In this document: positions 45,209 to 54,250 of the stretch, piece by piece
Position numbering within the stretch: the stretch's first letter is position 1
How the letters are laid out: the number at the start of each line of letters is the position of its first letter
DNA from: Deltaproteobacteria bacterium IMCC39524
Lineage (GTDB): Bacteria > Desulfobacterota > Desulfuromonadia > Desulfuromonadales > BM103
Direction: 5' to 3'
NCBI GenBank assembly: GCA_029667085.1
Contig: JARUHJ010000008.1
Location: 1 to 64,000, forward strand
Length of the DNA stretch: 64,000 nucleotides
The notes under the pieces: model-generated
The model's database searches: none
What the model saw: only the letters and a program-made list of their open reading frames with translations
Told to the model about the DNA's origin: nothing
Position numbers and translations under genes: made by a program

Positions 45209-45746
45209 GGTGCCTCCTTAAGCAAGTTGAGGTTGTGCCAAAAAGCCCACAGCCCAACACAGAGGGCGATGAGATCATTTCAGCAGAGGCACTTGCGACA
45301 GGCATGACAAACGTGGAGAGAATACAGAAGAGACTCCCGTTTTAGAAAGCGGGAATCAGCCGGGCAGCAGTGTGCCGGAAAAATGATGGTTATTGATTGT
45401 TTTAAAGAGGACAGAGCCACCCGCACCCGATGTTGCGATGGGACATCACAACCGCAGTGCTGCTCTGAAGAGAGAGGGTTCGTCTCGAACATACCGGAGC
45501 ATGAACGATCCACCTCATTTGCGGGTCTATGGTCGGAACGCCCCGGAGAGGACGCCGCCATCAACTCAGGCACACTAACACAGATGAGACGGAACGGCAA
45601 ACGTGGGCAGGGGCTTTAGCTGTACAAAACTCCCAGCGAAGGCTCGGAGAAAATTCATGGTCCTGGAACAAAAAGCAAAAGCGCCCCCCTGCCCCGAAAT
45701 TGGTGCGCCAACAGACTGCACTATATTCATAAATGTCACGACTTCT

Positions 45747-45834
45747 GAGACGAAAACGGGCTTGTTATAGATAGAGCTATTTAGGAGCAGAAAACTATGG
45801 CCACCTGGGTTCAATCCTGAGTAGCCTTTTCTTT
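45747..45834 (+). repeat. structured ~100-bp repeat, copy 4 (lacks boxA-like part)
   Basis: GAGACGAAAACGGGCTTGTTATAG, then AGAGCTATTTAGGAGC, a deletion removing the GCTCTTTAA segment, then AGAAAACTATGGCCACC and a weakened hairpin ending GTAGCCTTTTCTTTT. The loop GGGTTCAATCC resembles a tRNA T-arm by chance or descent. Confidence 0.7.
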
Positions 45835-46011
45835 TCACGGCAACGGCTCAAAAAAAGCTTCACTCTCAGGAGGGGGTAAGGAGCAGGGCAAGTTATCTGT
45901 GCCTTAAATAAGGTGGGAAATGCAAAGGCAGTAGATTTTTTTAACTAATAACACCCTTTGAAGTATTGTCTACCGGAAGCGTTGGAATCTTTCCTATAAG
46001 ACACAACATCC

Positions 46012-46110
46012 GAGAAAAAATCCGGCTTCTTTTTGATAGAGCTAGTTAAGAAGCTCTTTAACTCACAAAACAAGGCCACCAAGGCTCGATTCTTGGTGGC
46101 CTTTTCTATA
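46012..46110 (+). repeat. structured ~100-bp repeat, copy 3 (best formed)
   Basis: GAGAAAAAATCCGGCTTCTT, a perfect AGAGCT/AGCTCT hairpin, boxA-like GCTCTTTAAC, TCACAAAAC, and a perfect 10-bp hairpin GGCCACCAAG/CTTGGTGGCC with TTTTCTATA. It lies 125 bases upstream of the receiver-protein start codon. Confidence 0.8.
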
Positions 46111-46235
46111 AGGCAGGATTATGTGATTTTCAAGTCACAGCACATTCTGTTTTATATGTTAAAGTGTACCAATGCTGCGATTTGATCAGGAGACTGAGGA
46201 TGACGATCGGATCAGACTTAAACGTGGAGGTTCCT

Positions 46236-46604
46236 GTGATTAAAAAGAAGATTTTGGTTGTTGAAGACGAAGAATCTCTATTGAAACTTCAAAGTATACT
46301 GCTGACCTTAAGGGGTTACAATGTCGAAGGAGTGACGGATGGTCAGGCAGCATTGGAGGCAGTAGTAACTATGAATCCAGATCTGATTCTGCTTGATATT
46401 ATGCTTCCCAAGATTGATGGCCTTGAGGTTTGTCGGCAGGTAAAGACTAACGTAACGACCCGTCATATACCGATTATCATGCTTACGGCGAAAAAAAGCA
46501 AAGAAGATCTTCTCATGGGCGAGCAAGCTGGAGCCGACATGTACATAACAAAACCTTACAAGTCATCAATGGTTATTGAAACCATTCAGAGTCTACTCTC
46601 TTGA
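46236..46604 (+). CDS. CheY-like response regulator (single receiver domain)
   Basis: A 122-residue stand-alone receiver. The acidic pocket VVEDEE, phosphoacceptor Asp in 'LILLDIMLP', Thr in 'IMLTA' and Lys in 'ITKPYK' are all present, so it should be phosphorylated. The GTG at 46236 is chosen because GGAGG stands 5 bases upstream and it gives the normal receiver length; an ATG at 46200 with AGGAG is possible and would add 12 residues. No kinase is adjacent. Confidence 0.88.
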   Translation: MIKKKILVVEDEESLLKLQSILLTLRGYNVEGVTDGQAALEAVVTMNPDLILLDIMLPKIDGLEVCRQVKTNVTTRHIPIIMLTAKKSKEDLLMGEQAGADMYITKPYKSSMVIETIQSLLS

Positions 46605-46923
46605 ATATCGGCCTCTGAAGATTGTCCCCATGGATCGTTTCTTATTTTCACGATTTATAAACATATTGATTCTCTGTCGTGTCAGTTTACTGTAAATCCT
46701 GTTGCAACTCGTCCTTACATTACCTAGGGATATTTAGTATGCGGTGTGAGTAGGATAAAATCAGACACTGCCTGCCTAATCAAGGCCCGACGGCTGCACA
46801 TTATTTCTGTTTTGGCTGTCCGCCCTCCCCGTACCACGTCCCGGGTTCCAGTCTTTAATAGATTGACATCCCCAAACGTGTCATGCTTCCATTTAGAAAT
46901 TACAAATCACCAGAGATGAAAAC
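46605..46923. other. intergenic region, nothing recognised
   Basis: About 320 bases between the receiver gene and dppD. A TTGACA word occurs near 46863 but lacks a matching -10 at normal spacing. Confidence 0.4.
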
Positions 46924-47886
46924 ATGAGCACACTTCTCACTGTCAGCAACCTGAAAACCTACTTCTTCACCAGAGATGGTCTGACCAAGGCCATAAACGG
47001 TATCGATTTCACCATCAAACGTGGAGAAACCCTGGCCCTGGTAGGCGAGTCCGGCTGCGGCAAATCGATGACCGCCCTTTCCTTACTGCGCCTGATCCCG
47101 GAACCGGGGAAGATCGTCGAAGGTGAAATTCGTTTTGACGACCTGGATCTGCTACGCATACCCGAAGAAGAAGTGCGGCGGGTGCGAGGAAATCGCATCA
47201 GCATGATCTTCCAGGAGCCGATGACTTCGCTCAACCCGGTCTTTCGCATCGGCGACCAGATCATGGAGAGCTTGCAGTTGCATCGGGGTAAAAGCAAGCT
47301 AGAGGCAACCGAGATCGCTACCGAACTTCTGCACAAGGTTGGAATCCCGGCGGCAGCCCAGAGAATCAAGGATTTCCCTCATCAGCTCTCCGGCGGCATG
47401 CGCCAACGCGTAATGATCGCCATGGCGCTTGCCTGCGATCCTCAGTTATTGATTGCCGACGAACCGACCACGGCTCTCGACGTCACTATTCAGGCACAGA
47501 TTATGGATCTGCTCGCTGCGATCAAGGCCGAACACGACATGGCCATGCTTCTGATCACCCACGACCTCGGCGTGGTCGCTGAAAACGCCGATCGCGTTGC
47601 CATCATGTATGCTGGTGTCATCGTGGAAACCGCTCCGGTTAAAGAGCTCTATGCGAACCCTCGGCACCCCTACACGCAAGGGCTACTGGCCTGCATCCCG
47701 CGTATCGGTGAGCAAAAGCAACGCCTTATCCCTATAGAAGGCACTGTTCCCAGAGCTGGTGCAACCAACGAAGGATGCTCTTTTCTTGAGCGCTGTTCCG
47801 AATCCTTCGCGCCGTGCCGTGGCGAGCTCCCACCACTCAAGGAAGTGCAGCCAGACCACTGGGTGCGCTGCTGGCAGGTGCAATAA
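46924..47886 (+). CDS. dppD: oligopeptide/dipeptide ABC transporter ATPase DppD
   Basis: A 320-residue ATPase of peptide or nickel importers: Walker A GESGCGKS, '[10 protein letters not shown]', signature 'LSGGMRQRV', '[10 protein letters not shown]', and the C-terminal oligopeptide/Fe-S-like Cys region ('CSFLERC'). It overlaps dppF (TAATG). The permease and binding-protein genes are not in the window, so the ATPase pair is separated from them or lies with them elsewhere. Confidence 0.92.
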   Translation: MSTLLTVSNLKTYFFTRDGLTKAINGIDFTIKRGETLALVGESGCGKSMTALSLLRLIPEPGKIVEGEIRFDDLDLLRIPEEEVRRVRGNRISMIFQEPMTSLNPVFRIGDQIMESLQLHRGKSKLEATEIATELLHKVGIPAAAQRIKDFPHQLSGGMRQRVMIAMALACDPQLLIADEPTTALDVTIQAQIMDLLAAIKAEHDMAMLLITHDLGVVAENADRVAIMYAGVIVETAPVKELYANPRHPYTQGLLACIPRIGEQKQRLIPIEGTVPRAGATNEGCSFLERCSESFAPCRGELPPLKEVQPDHWVRCWQVQ

Positions 47887-48881
47887 TGTCGACACTTCTC
47901 AAGGTAGAAAATCTGCACAAAGCCTTCAAGGTCAGCGCCAACCGCCCCGGCGCAGCAAAACAATCGCTCAGGGCGGTGGATGGGGTCTCTTTCGAGATCA
48001 AAAGTGGCGAAACGCTCGGCCTGGTCGGTGAATCCGGCTGCGGAAAGTCGACCACCGGCAAGTTATTGCTGCGACTCATCGAACCGGACTCAGGCACGAT
48101 TCAATTTGACGGCAGAGATGTCGCTGGCATGGGCCACCGCGAGTTGACAGCCATTCGCCGTGACATGCAGATGATTTTCCAGGACCCTTACTCGTCGCTC
48201 AATCCACGCATGCGGGTCGGCGAGATCATCGGCGAACCGCTGGTAGTCCACTCCCTTGCCAGAGGCAGCGCCATTAAAGAGCAGATCCTGGCTTTGATGC
48301 AGAAAGTAGGACTGGCTCCCGAACATTACGATCGCTACCCCCACGAATTTTCCGGTGGCCAACGACAACGCATCGGCATTGCACGAACCCTGGCTGTGCA
48401 ACCACGCCTGATCGTCGCTGATGAGCCGGTTTCAGCACTCGATCTCTCTATCCAGGCACAGATCGTCAACCTGCTGAAAGACCTGCAAGAAGAATTCGGT
48501 CTGACGTACCTCTTTATCTCCCACGACCTTGGCATTATCGAGCACGTCTGCGACCGGGTCGCGGTGATGTACCTGGGGCGGATTGTCGAAATAGCCACGG
48601 CAGAGCAGCTTTACCATCAACCATGCCACCCCTATACCGAAGCCCTGCTCAACGCTGTGCCGATCCCCGACCCGCAAAGAGTTCGCGAGCACCAGATTTT
48701 AAGTGGCGAAATCCCATCACCGATCAACCCGCCCACAGGCTGCCACTTCCATCCCCGCTGCCCTTACGCGCAAGAGGTCTGTCGCAAAGAATATCCGGCA
48801 TTGACAGATCACACCGGAGGCCACCAGTCCGCCTGTCATTTTAGCGGTGAAGTCGGCAGGTTTCGCCAGAGCAGAAGCTGA
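47886..48881 (+). CDS. dppF: oligopeptide/dipeptide ABC transporter ATPase DppF
   Basis: A 331-residue partner ATPase: Walker [10 protein letters not shown], '[13 protein letters not shown]', signature 'FSGGQRQRI', '[10 protein letters not shown]', and the C-terminal '[10 protein letters not shown]'. The ATG at 47886 overlaps the dppD stop; an in-frame longer reading inside dppD is rejected. Together the two ATPases energise peptide uptake. Confidence 0.93.
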   Translation: MSTLLKVENLHKAFKVSANRPGAAKQSLRAVDGVSFEIKSGETLGLVGESGCGKSTTGKLLLRLIEPDSGTIQFDGRDVAGMGHRELTAIRRDMQMIFQDPYSSLNPRMRVGEIIGEPLVVHSLARGSAIKEQILALMQKVGLAPEHYDRYPHEFSGGQRQRIGIARTLAVQPRLIVADEPVSALDLSIQAQIVNLLKDLQEEFGLTYLFISHDLGIIEHVCDRVAVMYLGRIVEIATAEQLYHQPCHPYTEALLNAVPIPDPQRVREHQILSGEIPSPINPPTGCHFHPRCPYAQEVCRKEYPALTDHTGGHQSACHFSGEVGRFRQSRS

Positions 48882-48984
48882 TCTCACGGCGGGCTGCAGC
48901 TAGTGATAGAATCGTTACCGCTACTTTTAGCAAGCGTCATTGCACTCCGCGCGCTCCGGGCCGAAGAGGTTATAAGGCAAAGAA

Positions 48985-49239
48985 ATGATTTTTACCAACA
49001 ACCCCGACAAACCCATTGCAAATTTAATCCAGGGAATTTTTCTGATCATCTTTTGTTCCATCGCCCTCTTCGTTGCCTGGATTCTCACAAGAGCAGAGGT
49101 TCATTGGTTTTTCTTGTTTTGCATGATTATCTCATTTGTTGTCCCTGCGTTGGCTGCCTTTTGGCTTGGCGTAAAACGGGTGAACGCTTTCACGAAGCAC
49201 GACAGGACTTCGAACCAATCGCGCGGGAAAGACAGGTAG
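48985..49239 (+). CDS. small two-helix membrane protein
   Basis: 84 residues with two hydrophobic helices (about 15-36 and 42-62) and a charged C-terminus. AAGG stands about 9 bases before the ATG. The hydrophobic pattern supports a real gene, but no family is recognised. Confidence 0.5.
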   Translation: MIFTNNPDKPIANLIQGIFLIIFCSIALFVAWILTRAEVHWFFLFCMIISFVVPALAAFWLGVKRVNAFTKHDRTSNQSRGKDR

Positions 49240-49359
49240 CCTGACAAGAAACGATGGGCCCCTGACGAATAAGTACCCTAAGCCAGGACTATGCTGCAGA
49301 AAGTCGCTTGATAGCACAAAAAGACAAAACGATATCAACTTCGGCCAAAAGGAGGCGTT

Positions 49360-49869
49360 ATGTTAAATACAAGAAAAGAGAGACAAATGATAAAAATCTT
49401 GTTTTCATCCATAATCGTCGTTCTTGCACTTTGCAGTGTTCAGGCTTGCGCTGCCGTTCATCCTGAGTTGAAAGCTTTTCCTGCGGCAGAAAAGGGCATG
49501 GAAAGATTCGTCGTCGTTCTTCCCGAAAAGACGCGCGCGGAAGAAGTCGATTTCAAGGTCGAACTGATCCCCGGAAAAACCATGCTGACCGATAGCGTGA
49601 ACCAGGTGCGTCACAGCAGCACCATCGAAGCACGCCCGCTCGCAGGCTGGGGGTATACTTTTTACGAAGTGACAGGACAGGACACAACCATGAGCACCAT
49701 GATGGCGGCCCCCGAAGGAAGTAAAAAAATTGAACAATTTGTCTCAGGAACGCCTTTGCTGATTCGTTACAACAGCCGTTTGCCGATTGTGGTTTATTCG
49801 CCGGAAGGATATGAGCTCAAGTACCGTATCTGGGCCGCGGGTGATGCAGGGAACGCTGACAAAAAGTAA
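49360..49869 (+). CDS. eco: ecotin-like serine protease inhibitor
   Basis: A 169-residue exported inhibitor. 'AEKGMERFVVVLP', 'AGWGYTFYEV', the reactive loop STMMA and 'RYNSRLPIVVYSPEGYELKYRIW' match ecotin, which blocks trypsin-fold proteases and protects against host or predator enzymes. Both cysteines that form ecotin's single disulfide are replaced: the CNLHR position reads SVNQVR, and MMAC reads MMAA. The P1 Met is kept. GGAGG precedes the ATG at 49360; the signal runs to about residue 32. Confidence 0.9.
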   Translation: MLNTRKERQMIKILFSSIIVVLALCSVQACAAVHPELKAFPAAEKGMERFVVVLPEKTRAEEVDFKVELIPGKTMLTDSVNQVRHSSTIEARPLAGWGYTFYEVTGQDTTMSTMMAAPEGSKKIEQFVSGTPLLIRYNSRLPIVVYSPEGYELKYRIWAAGDAGNADKK

Positions 49870-49964
49870 CTGCATACTCTTATTGACCCAACACCACATA
49901 CCGTGGCAAGCTTCCAGCGATTCTAAATTCCGGGTGAACTATCCCCACAACAGGAGTGACAACT

Positions 49965-50450
49965 ATGCCGAGCTTTGACATCGTTTTCAAAGTTGACCTG
50001 CAGGAAGTTGACAATGCCGTCAACCAGACCCGTAAAGAAGTGAATCAACGCTTTGACTTCAAGGGCACACATAACGAGATCAACCTGGAAACCGACAGCA
50101 TCCTGGTCCTTGGCGCCGATGATTACAAGCTGACTGCTGTGGTTGATATTTTGCGCGGCAAACTGGCCAAACGCAGTGTCTCCCCCACTTGCCTTGATTT
50201 CGGCACAAAGGAGCCGGCGTCACACGGTGCCGTGCGCCAGCGGATCAGTCTTCTCCAGGGGATCGACAAGGAGCGCGGTAAAGAGATCGTCAAAGCGATC
50301 AAGGAGAGCAAGCTGAAAGTTCAGGCACAGATCTTGGAAGACCAGGTGCGTGTAAACAGCAAAAAGATTGATGATCTGCAGAGCGTGATTCAGCTGCTCA
50401 AAGGAAAAGACTTCGGAATAGACTTGCAGTTTATTAATATGAGGAGCTAA
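49965..50450 (+). CDS. yajQ: YajQ family nucleotide-binding protein
   Basis: A 161-residue UPF0234/DUF520 protein; some homologues bind cyclic di-GMP. '[11 protein letters not shown]', 'NQRFDFKGT' and '[13 protein letters not shown]' are invariant family stretches. AGGAG precedes the ATG at 49965. Its gene converges on ltaE. Confidence 0.93.
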   Translation: MPSFDIVFKVDLQEVDNAVNQTRKEVNQRFDFKGTHNEINLETDSILVLGADDYKLTAVVDILRGKLAKRSVSPTCLDFGTKEPASHGAVRQRISLLQGIDKERGKEIVKAIKESKLKVQAQILEDQVRVNSKKIDDLQSVIQLLKGKDFGIDLQFINMRS

Positions 50451-50470
50451 AGACGATTATTAGCTATAGG

Positions 50471-50527
50471 CGGCAAGCTGCAAGATTACAGGCTTTGAGG
50501 TCTTATAGCTTACAGCTTACAACCGCC
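50471..50527. repeat. inverted repeat AGCTTRYAGCTTAC type overlapping end of ltaE
   Basis: The arms GGCGGCAAGCTGCAAGATTAC and GCTTACAGCTTACAACCGCC are imperfect complements. The ltaE stop codon (50503) lies inside the right arm, so the repeat supplies the last codons. It probably also works as a transcription end between the convergent genes. Confidence 0.6.
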
Positions 50528-51528
50528 TTTTGAAAAGCTTCAACAACGACAGGAATGTCCTCGGCATCAATATCGTGATGCGTGACCAGTCGTAGTTGTC
50601 CATACCCGCCAACCAAAATGCCACGCTCTTTCAGAGTCTCGACAAGCCGGGGCTGCGTCTCACGATCCGATGTCACGAAAACCATGTTGGTTTCAACTGT
50701 ATCCAGCTCAACATCCAACCCATCAATAGTCGAGAGTCCCTCAGCGAGAGCCCTGGCGTTGTGATGATCTTCAGCCAGACGCACAACATGGTGCTGCAGG
50801 GCATAAACGCCCGCAGCCGCCAGAATCCCCGCCTGACGCATGCCGCCACCGGCCATCTTACGCCAGCGGTGCGCTCTTTCAATCAGCTCATGCGATCCAA
50901 CCAGTACTGAACCAACAGGCGTACCGAGCCCTTTCGAGAGGCAGAAGGAGACAGAATCATAATGACGTGTAATCTCAGATATAGGCACCTGCTGCTTAAC
51001 GGCGGCATTAAAGACACGTGCACCATCAAGGTGCAGCTTTAAATCCTTTTCACGGCCAAAAGCTGCCGCTTCAGCTTGATAATCGAGCGACAGAACCTTG
51101 CCTGACTGGGTGTTCTCCAGACAGAGCAAACGCGTGATGGCAAAGTGGCTGTCATCGGGCTTGATCATCTCCGCAACTTTATACAGGTCAAGCCTGCCAT
51201 CCACCTCGAAATCAATCGGCTGAGGCTGCACCCCGCCAAAGACCGCCGCACCACCACCTTCGTAACGATAACAATGGGCCTGCTGGCCGGCAATAAACTC
51301 TTCACCACGCTGACAGTGCGAGAGGATCGCCAGTAAATTACTCTGGGTACCCGTTGGTACGAACAGGCCGGCCTCCTTGCCAGAAATCTCTGCAGCCAGT
51401 TTCTGAAGCCGGTTGACCGTCGGGTCCTCACCGTAGACGTCGTCGCCAACTTCTGCATCGAGCATAGCCTGCCGCATCGCCTCGGTCGGCTTGGTCACCG
51501 TATCACTACGTAAATCAATTGTTTTCAT
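50503..51528 (-). CDS. ltaE: low-specificity L-threonine aldolase
   Basis: A 341-residue PLP enzyme cleaving threonine or allo-threonine to glycine and acetaldehyde. '[18 protein letters not shown]', '[12 protein letters not shown]' and the PLP Lys in '[17 protein letters not shown]' are diagnostic. The ATG at 51528 has a GAGAG ribosome site. The final residues are encoded by a dispersed repeat. Confidence 0.93.
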   Translation of the reverse strand: MKTIDLRSDTVTKPTEAMRQAMLDAEVGDDVYGEDPTVNRLQKLAAEISGKEAGLFVPTGTQSNLLAILSHCQRGEEFIAGQQAHCYRYEGGGAAVFGGVQPQPIDFEVDGRLDLYKVAEMIKPDDSHFAITRLLCLENTQSGKVLSLDYQAEAAAFGREKDLKLHLDGARVFNAAVKQQVPISEITRHYDSVSFCLSKGLGTPVGSVLVGSHELIERAHRWRKMAGGGMRQAGILAAAGVYALQHHVVRLAEDHHNARALAEGLSTIDGLDVELDTVETNMVFVTSDRETQPRLVETLKERGILVGGYGQLRLVTHHDIDAEDIPVVVEAFQKAVVSCKL

Positions 51529-51631
51529 AGCACTCTCTCCTGACCGGGTTTACTTCGCGCACAAGATAGCATATTAGAAAAGCAAGTGATAAGGCTATAA
51601 GGTTTTAATACCATGCCCTACCTAGACACGA

Positions 51632-51657
51632 GGCCCTAGCCTCCAGCCTCCGCTCTT
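51632..51657. repeat. copy of GGAGGCTAGGGG-type repeat arm
   Basis: GGCCCTAGCCTCCAGCCTCC matches the right arm of the repeat at 19768-19848 in the same orientation. It lies just upstream of the regulator promoter. Confidence 0.65.
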
Positions 51658-51661
51658 CCGG

Positions 51662-51691
51662 TTGACACAATCGTGCCAAAAGTGGCACAAT
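51662..51691 (+). promoter_or_regulatory. sigma-70-type promoter of hydrogenase-domain regulator
   Basis: Consensus TTGACA, 18-bp spacer, CACAAT. The -10 and spacer overlap the palindrome at 51671-51690, so binding there should block this promoter. Confidence 0.5.
51671..51690 (+). promoter_or_regulatory. palindromic operator 1 (TYGTGCCA-N4-TGGCACAA)
   Basis: 20-bp palindrome TCGTGCCA-AAAG-TGGCACAA, 33 bases before the start codon of the sigma-54 activator. The same motif occurs twice downstream of the gene. Its position over the promoter points to autorepression. Confidence 0.75.
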
Positions 51692-51722
51692 CCCGTACCG
51701 TTCTCGACAGACAAGGAGCTTT

Positions 51723-54002
51723 ATGGATCCGATCATTACCGTCAAGGAAAACTGTCGTAAATGCTACGCCTGTGTCCGCAACTGCCCGGTCAAAGCGATC
51801 CGCGTCGACCAGAACTACGCCGAGGTCATCAGTGGTCGCTGCATAGGCTGCGGCAACTGCGTGAAAATCTGCTCGCAGAAAGCCAAAGTCATCGCCGACC
51901 ATATCGGGGAATGCAAAAAGCTCCTCGAAGGCGAAAATAAACCGATCGCCATCATTGGGTGTTCACACCCAGCATTCTTCAACGACGTCAACACAGGCCA
52001 ACTGGTCACAGGTCTGCGCCGAATCGGCTTTTCCGAAGTCCATGAGGGCGCCGCCGGCATCGATCTGCTACGTGACAGCTACCGTAACAAGGTCGAAAAG
52101 AACCCTGATTTCCCGCTGATAACAACTCACTGCCCAACAGTTGTTGACCTGATCGAACGGCACTACCCGCAACTCCTGAAAAACCTGATCGGCATCGTTT
52201 CGCCGATGGTGGCGATCGGACGCTTCATCAAAAGCCGCAGGCCTAAAGAGACACCGATCGTCTACATCAGTTCCTGCATCGCAGGGAAATTCGAGATAAC
52301 AGCCGAAGAGACCGGGGGCGCCATCGACTGCGTCATCTCCTACCAGGAACTCAGCCAAATGTTTCAGGCTCGCAACCTCAACCTGAAACGTCTTGGTGAA
52401 ATGGCTATGGATGGAATCGAGCCCAGGCGTGGCCACCTCTTTGCCATTTCAGGAGGACCATTCAAATCGTTCGGCATATCAAGCGAAGTCACCGACAAAG
52501 ACTACATAGAGACCGAGGGGGAAGAGAACACCATGGAGGTGATTAAGGACCTTGCCGCCGGCAGGATCTCCCCCAAAGTTGTCGATATCCGGTTCTGCAA
52601 CGGCGGCTGCATCGGAGGACCCGGCAAGAACAACCGCCTGACGACCTTCTCCAAACGGAACCTGATTATCGATCAGCACCTTAACAAGAACCTGTACTAC
52701 AAAACCAAGTCGATCTATCTGGCCGACATTCCATTACCTGCTTTTTTTAGAACTTTCTCCAATAAACATGAACGACAAAAAGCCCCGAGCAGTGAACGCT
52801 TACGCCAGATCCTTCAGTCAACCGACAAGTATGACACCAAGGATGAACTGAATTGCGGCGCCTGCGGCTACTCCACATGCCGCGAGCATGCGGTAGCCGT
52901 TTATCGTGACCTCGCAGAGGGGAATATGTGCCTCCCTCACTCGATCAAACGTCTTGAAGAGGATCACATCAAGCTCACCCAGAAGTATGAACTGGCCAAA
53001 CACGCCCTCAATCAGGAATTCGGCGACACAATGATTGTCGGCAACGACCAGCGGACCAGAGAAGTTATCAAACTGATTCACCAGGTCGGTCCGACACCGA
53101 CGACAGTTTTGATTCGCGGTGAAAGCGGAACCGGCAAAGAACTCACTGCGCGCGCCATCCACGCCCAGAGCAAGCGCGCCGACAAAACCCTGGTGACTGT
53201 TAACTGTACGACCCTGACAGACAGTCTCCTGGAGAGTGAACTTTTCGGCCACAAAAAAGGCGCATTTACAGGCGCACTTGCCGAGAAACGCGGCCTTTTT
53301 GAATCAGCGGATGGTGGCACCATTTTCCTGGATGAGGTCGGCGACATCACCCCTAAACTTCAGGCGGAACTCCTGCGTGTACTCGATATCGGCGAGATCA
53401 GGCCTGTTGGAAGCAATACCGCAACCAAGGTCCATGTACGCCTGATCGCGGCAACGAACCGCAACCTCGAGCAAGGGATCGCTGAAGGCTGGTTCCGTGA
53501 AGATCTTTTCTACAGGCTGAATGTCTTCACGATTACCATGCCACCGTTACGTAACCGCCTCGACTCTCTCGACGAGCTGCTACAAACTTTTATTGCCAAG
53601 GCCAGCACGCGCGTCAATAAGACATTGATCGGCATCGAAGACCGGGCGATTTACGCCATGCATCAATACCACTGGCCAGGCAATATCCGGGAGCTACAGA
53701 ACATTATCGAGCGTGCAGCAGTTCTGACTCACGATGAGGTCATCAGGCTTGAGAACCTGCCTGTGATTTTTGGTGAACTGGTCTTTCAGTCACCTGACGA
53801 GACCAGCCAGGACAGCCTGCGCAGCCAGCGGCAAAAGCATGTGAACCAGGTGGAAAGAAACCTTTTGACGCGATACTTGCGCGAAACGGATGGCAACACC
53901 TCGGCAGCAGCCCGACTTGCCGGAATTCCGCGAAGAACCTTCTACAGGATGCTCAGCCGCAACGGGCTCAACGGGTCTGATTTCAAATCACCACAAAAAT
54001 GA
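51723..54002 (+). CDS. sigma-54 activator fused to ferredoxin and iron-hydrogenase-like sensor domains
   Basis: A 759-residue protein. Order: two 4Fe-4S motifs ([12 protein letters not shown] and [12 protein letters not shown], residues 10-55); an Fe-hydrogenase large-subunit-like domain (about 75-370) with cysteines in THCP, SSCIAGK and FCNGGCIGG, matching the positions of H-cluster ligands; a further FeS domain ([10 protein letters not shown], about 377-405); a sigma-54 AAA+ domain with [14 protein letters not shown] and FLDEVGD; and a Fis-type HTH (about 715-755). GAFTGA shows it contacts sigma-54. It should sense redox state, H2 or a related signal through its clusters. AAGGAG precedes the ATG. 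Palindromes lie on both sides of the gene. No H-cluster maturase genes are nearby. Confidence 0.9.
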   Translation: MDPIITVKENCRKCYACVRNCPVKAIRVDQNYAEVISGRCIGCGNCVKICSQKAKVIADHIGECKKLLEGENKPIAIIGCSHPAFFNDVNTGQLVTGLRRIGFSEVHEGAAGIDLLRDSYRNKVEKNPDFPLITTHCPTVVDLIERHYPQLLKNLIGIVSPMVAIGRFIKSRRPKETPIVYISSCIAGKFEITAEETGGAIDCVISYQELSQMFQARNLNLKRLGEMAMDGIEPRRGHLFAISGGPFKSFGISSEVTDKDYIETEGEENTMEVIKDLAAGRISPKVVDIRFCNGGCIGGPGKNNRLTTFSKRNLIIDQHLNKNLYYKTKSIYLADIPLPAFFRTFSNKHERQKAPSSERLRQILQSTDKYDTKDELNCGACGYSTCREHAVAVYRDLAEGNMCLPHSIKRLEEDHIKLTQKYELAKHALNQEFGDTMIVGNDQRTREVIKLIHQVGPTPTTVLIRGESGTGKELTARAIHAQSKRADKTLVTVNCTTLTDSLLESELFGHKKGAFTGALAEKRGLFESADGGTIFLDEVGDITPKLQAELLRVLDIGEIRPVGSNTATKVHVRLIAATNRNLEQGIAEGWFREDLFYRLNVFTITMPPLRNRLDSLDELLQTFIAKASTRVNKTLIGIEDRAIYAMHQYHWPGNIRELQNIIERAAVLTHDEVIRLENLPVIFGELVFQSPDETSQDSLRSQRQKHVNQVERNLLTRYLRETDGNTSAAARLAGIPRRTFYRMLSRNGLNGSDFKSPQK

Positions 54003-54042
54003 GAAGCCTCTAAGACAAAACTTGTCATATTTATAAATCTCA

Positions 54043-54062
54043 CTGTGCCACTTCCGGCACAG
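54043..54062 (+). promoter_or_regulatory. palindromic enhancer site 2
   Basis: CTGTGCCA-CTTC-CGGCACAG, same 8-4-8 layout as site 1. It is centred about 199 bases upstream of the predicted sigma-54 start. Confidence 0.75.
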
Positions 54063-54108
54063 CGAAATGGCACGGCATTGTGGCGTTTTCCCTGCAGACA
54101 AATCATTG

Positions 54109-54128
54109 TTGTGCCAAATTAGGCACAA
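54109..54128 (+). promoter_or_regulatory. palindromic enhancer site 3
   Basis: TTGTGCCA-AATT-AGGCACAA, the most symmetrical of the three. It is centred about 133 bases upstream of the predicted start, 66 bases (about six helical turns) from site 2. Confidence 0.78.
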
Positions 54129-54223
54129 CAATTCAAAACAACCCAACCTTAAAACAATTCCTGAAAACCCGGCAAAGCCTCTGGAGAAGGTACTTTACAA
54201 TATTCGTCAAGAACCTCATGCTG

Positions 54224-54240
54224 TTGGCATAATAGTTGCT
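54224..54240 (+). promoter_or_regulatory. sigma-54 (-24/-12) promoter
   Basis: TTGGCAT-AATAG-TTGCT matches the consensus (Y)TGGCAY-N5-TTGCW at every defining base with correct GG-to-GC spacing. Transcription should start about 12 bases after the GC, near 54251. Confidence 0.8.
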
Positions 54241-54250
54241 CTATATAACA

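Larger units (their letters stand above)
45209..46235. other. 1-kb gene-poor region with two structured repeats
   Basis: Between divergent kamA and the receiver gene. It contains repeat copies 4 (45747-45834) and 3 (46012-46110). Open frames around 45280-45620 on both strands are Cys-rich by chance or remnants; none has a good ribosome site, so no gene is called. Confidence 0.5.

Noticed and set aside
45232-45251. Possible fourth palindrome TTGTGCCA upstream of kamA
   Set aside because: Only the left half-site is present; the right half reads GCCCACAG, not TGGCACAA.
45280-45619. Overlapping Cys-rich frames on both strands
   Set aside because: Neither has a good ribosome site or a signal peptide; cysteines arise from the local base composition.
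45790-45826. tRNA-like T-arm GGGTTCAATCC in repeat copy 4
   Set aside because: No acceptor, D or anticodon arms surround it, and the other copies have different loops.
40148-46110. Structured repeats as integron attC sites
   Set aside because: No GTTRRRY/RYYYAAC core pair flanks the hairpins, no integrase is present and neighbouring genes are in mixed orientations.
54067-54084. Second possible sigma-54 promoter TGGCACG...GTGGC
   Set aside because: The GC of the -12 element is two bases too far from the -24 GG, and TTGC is not present.
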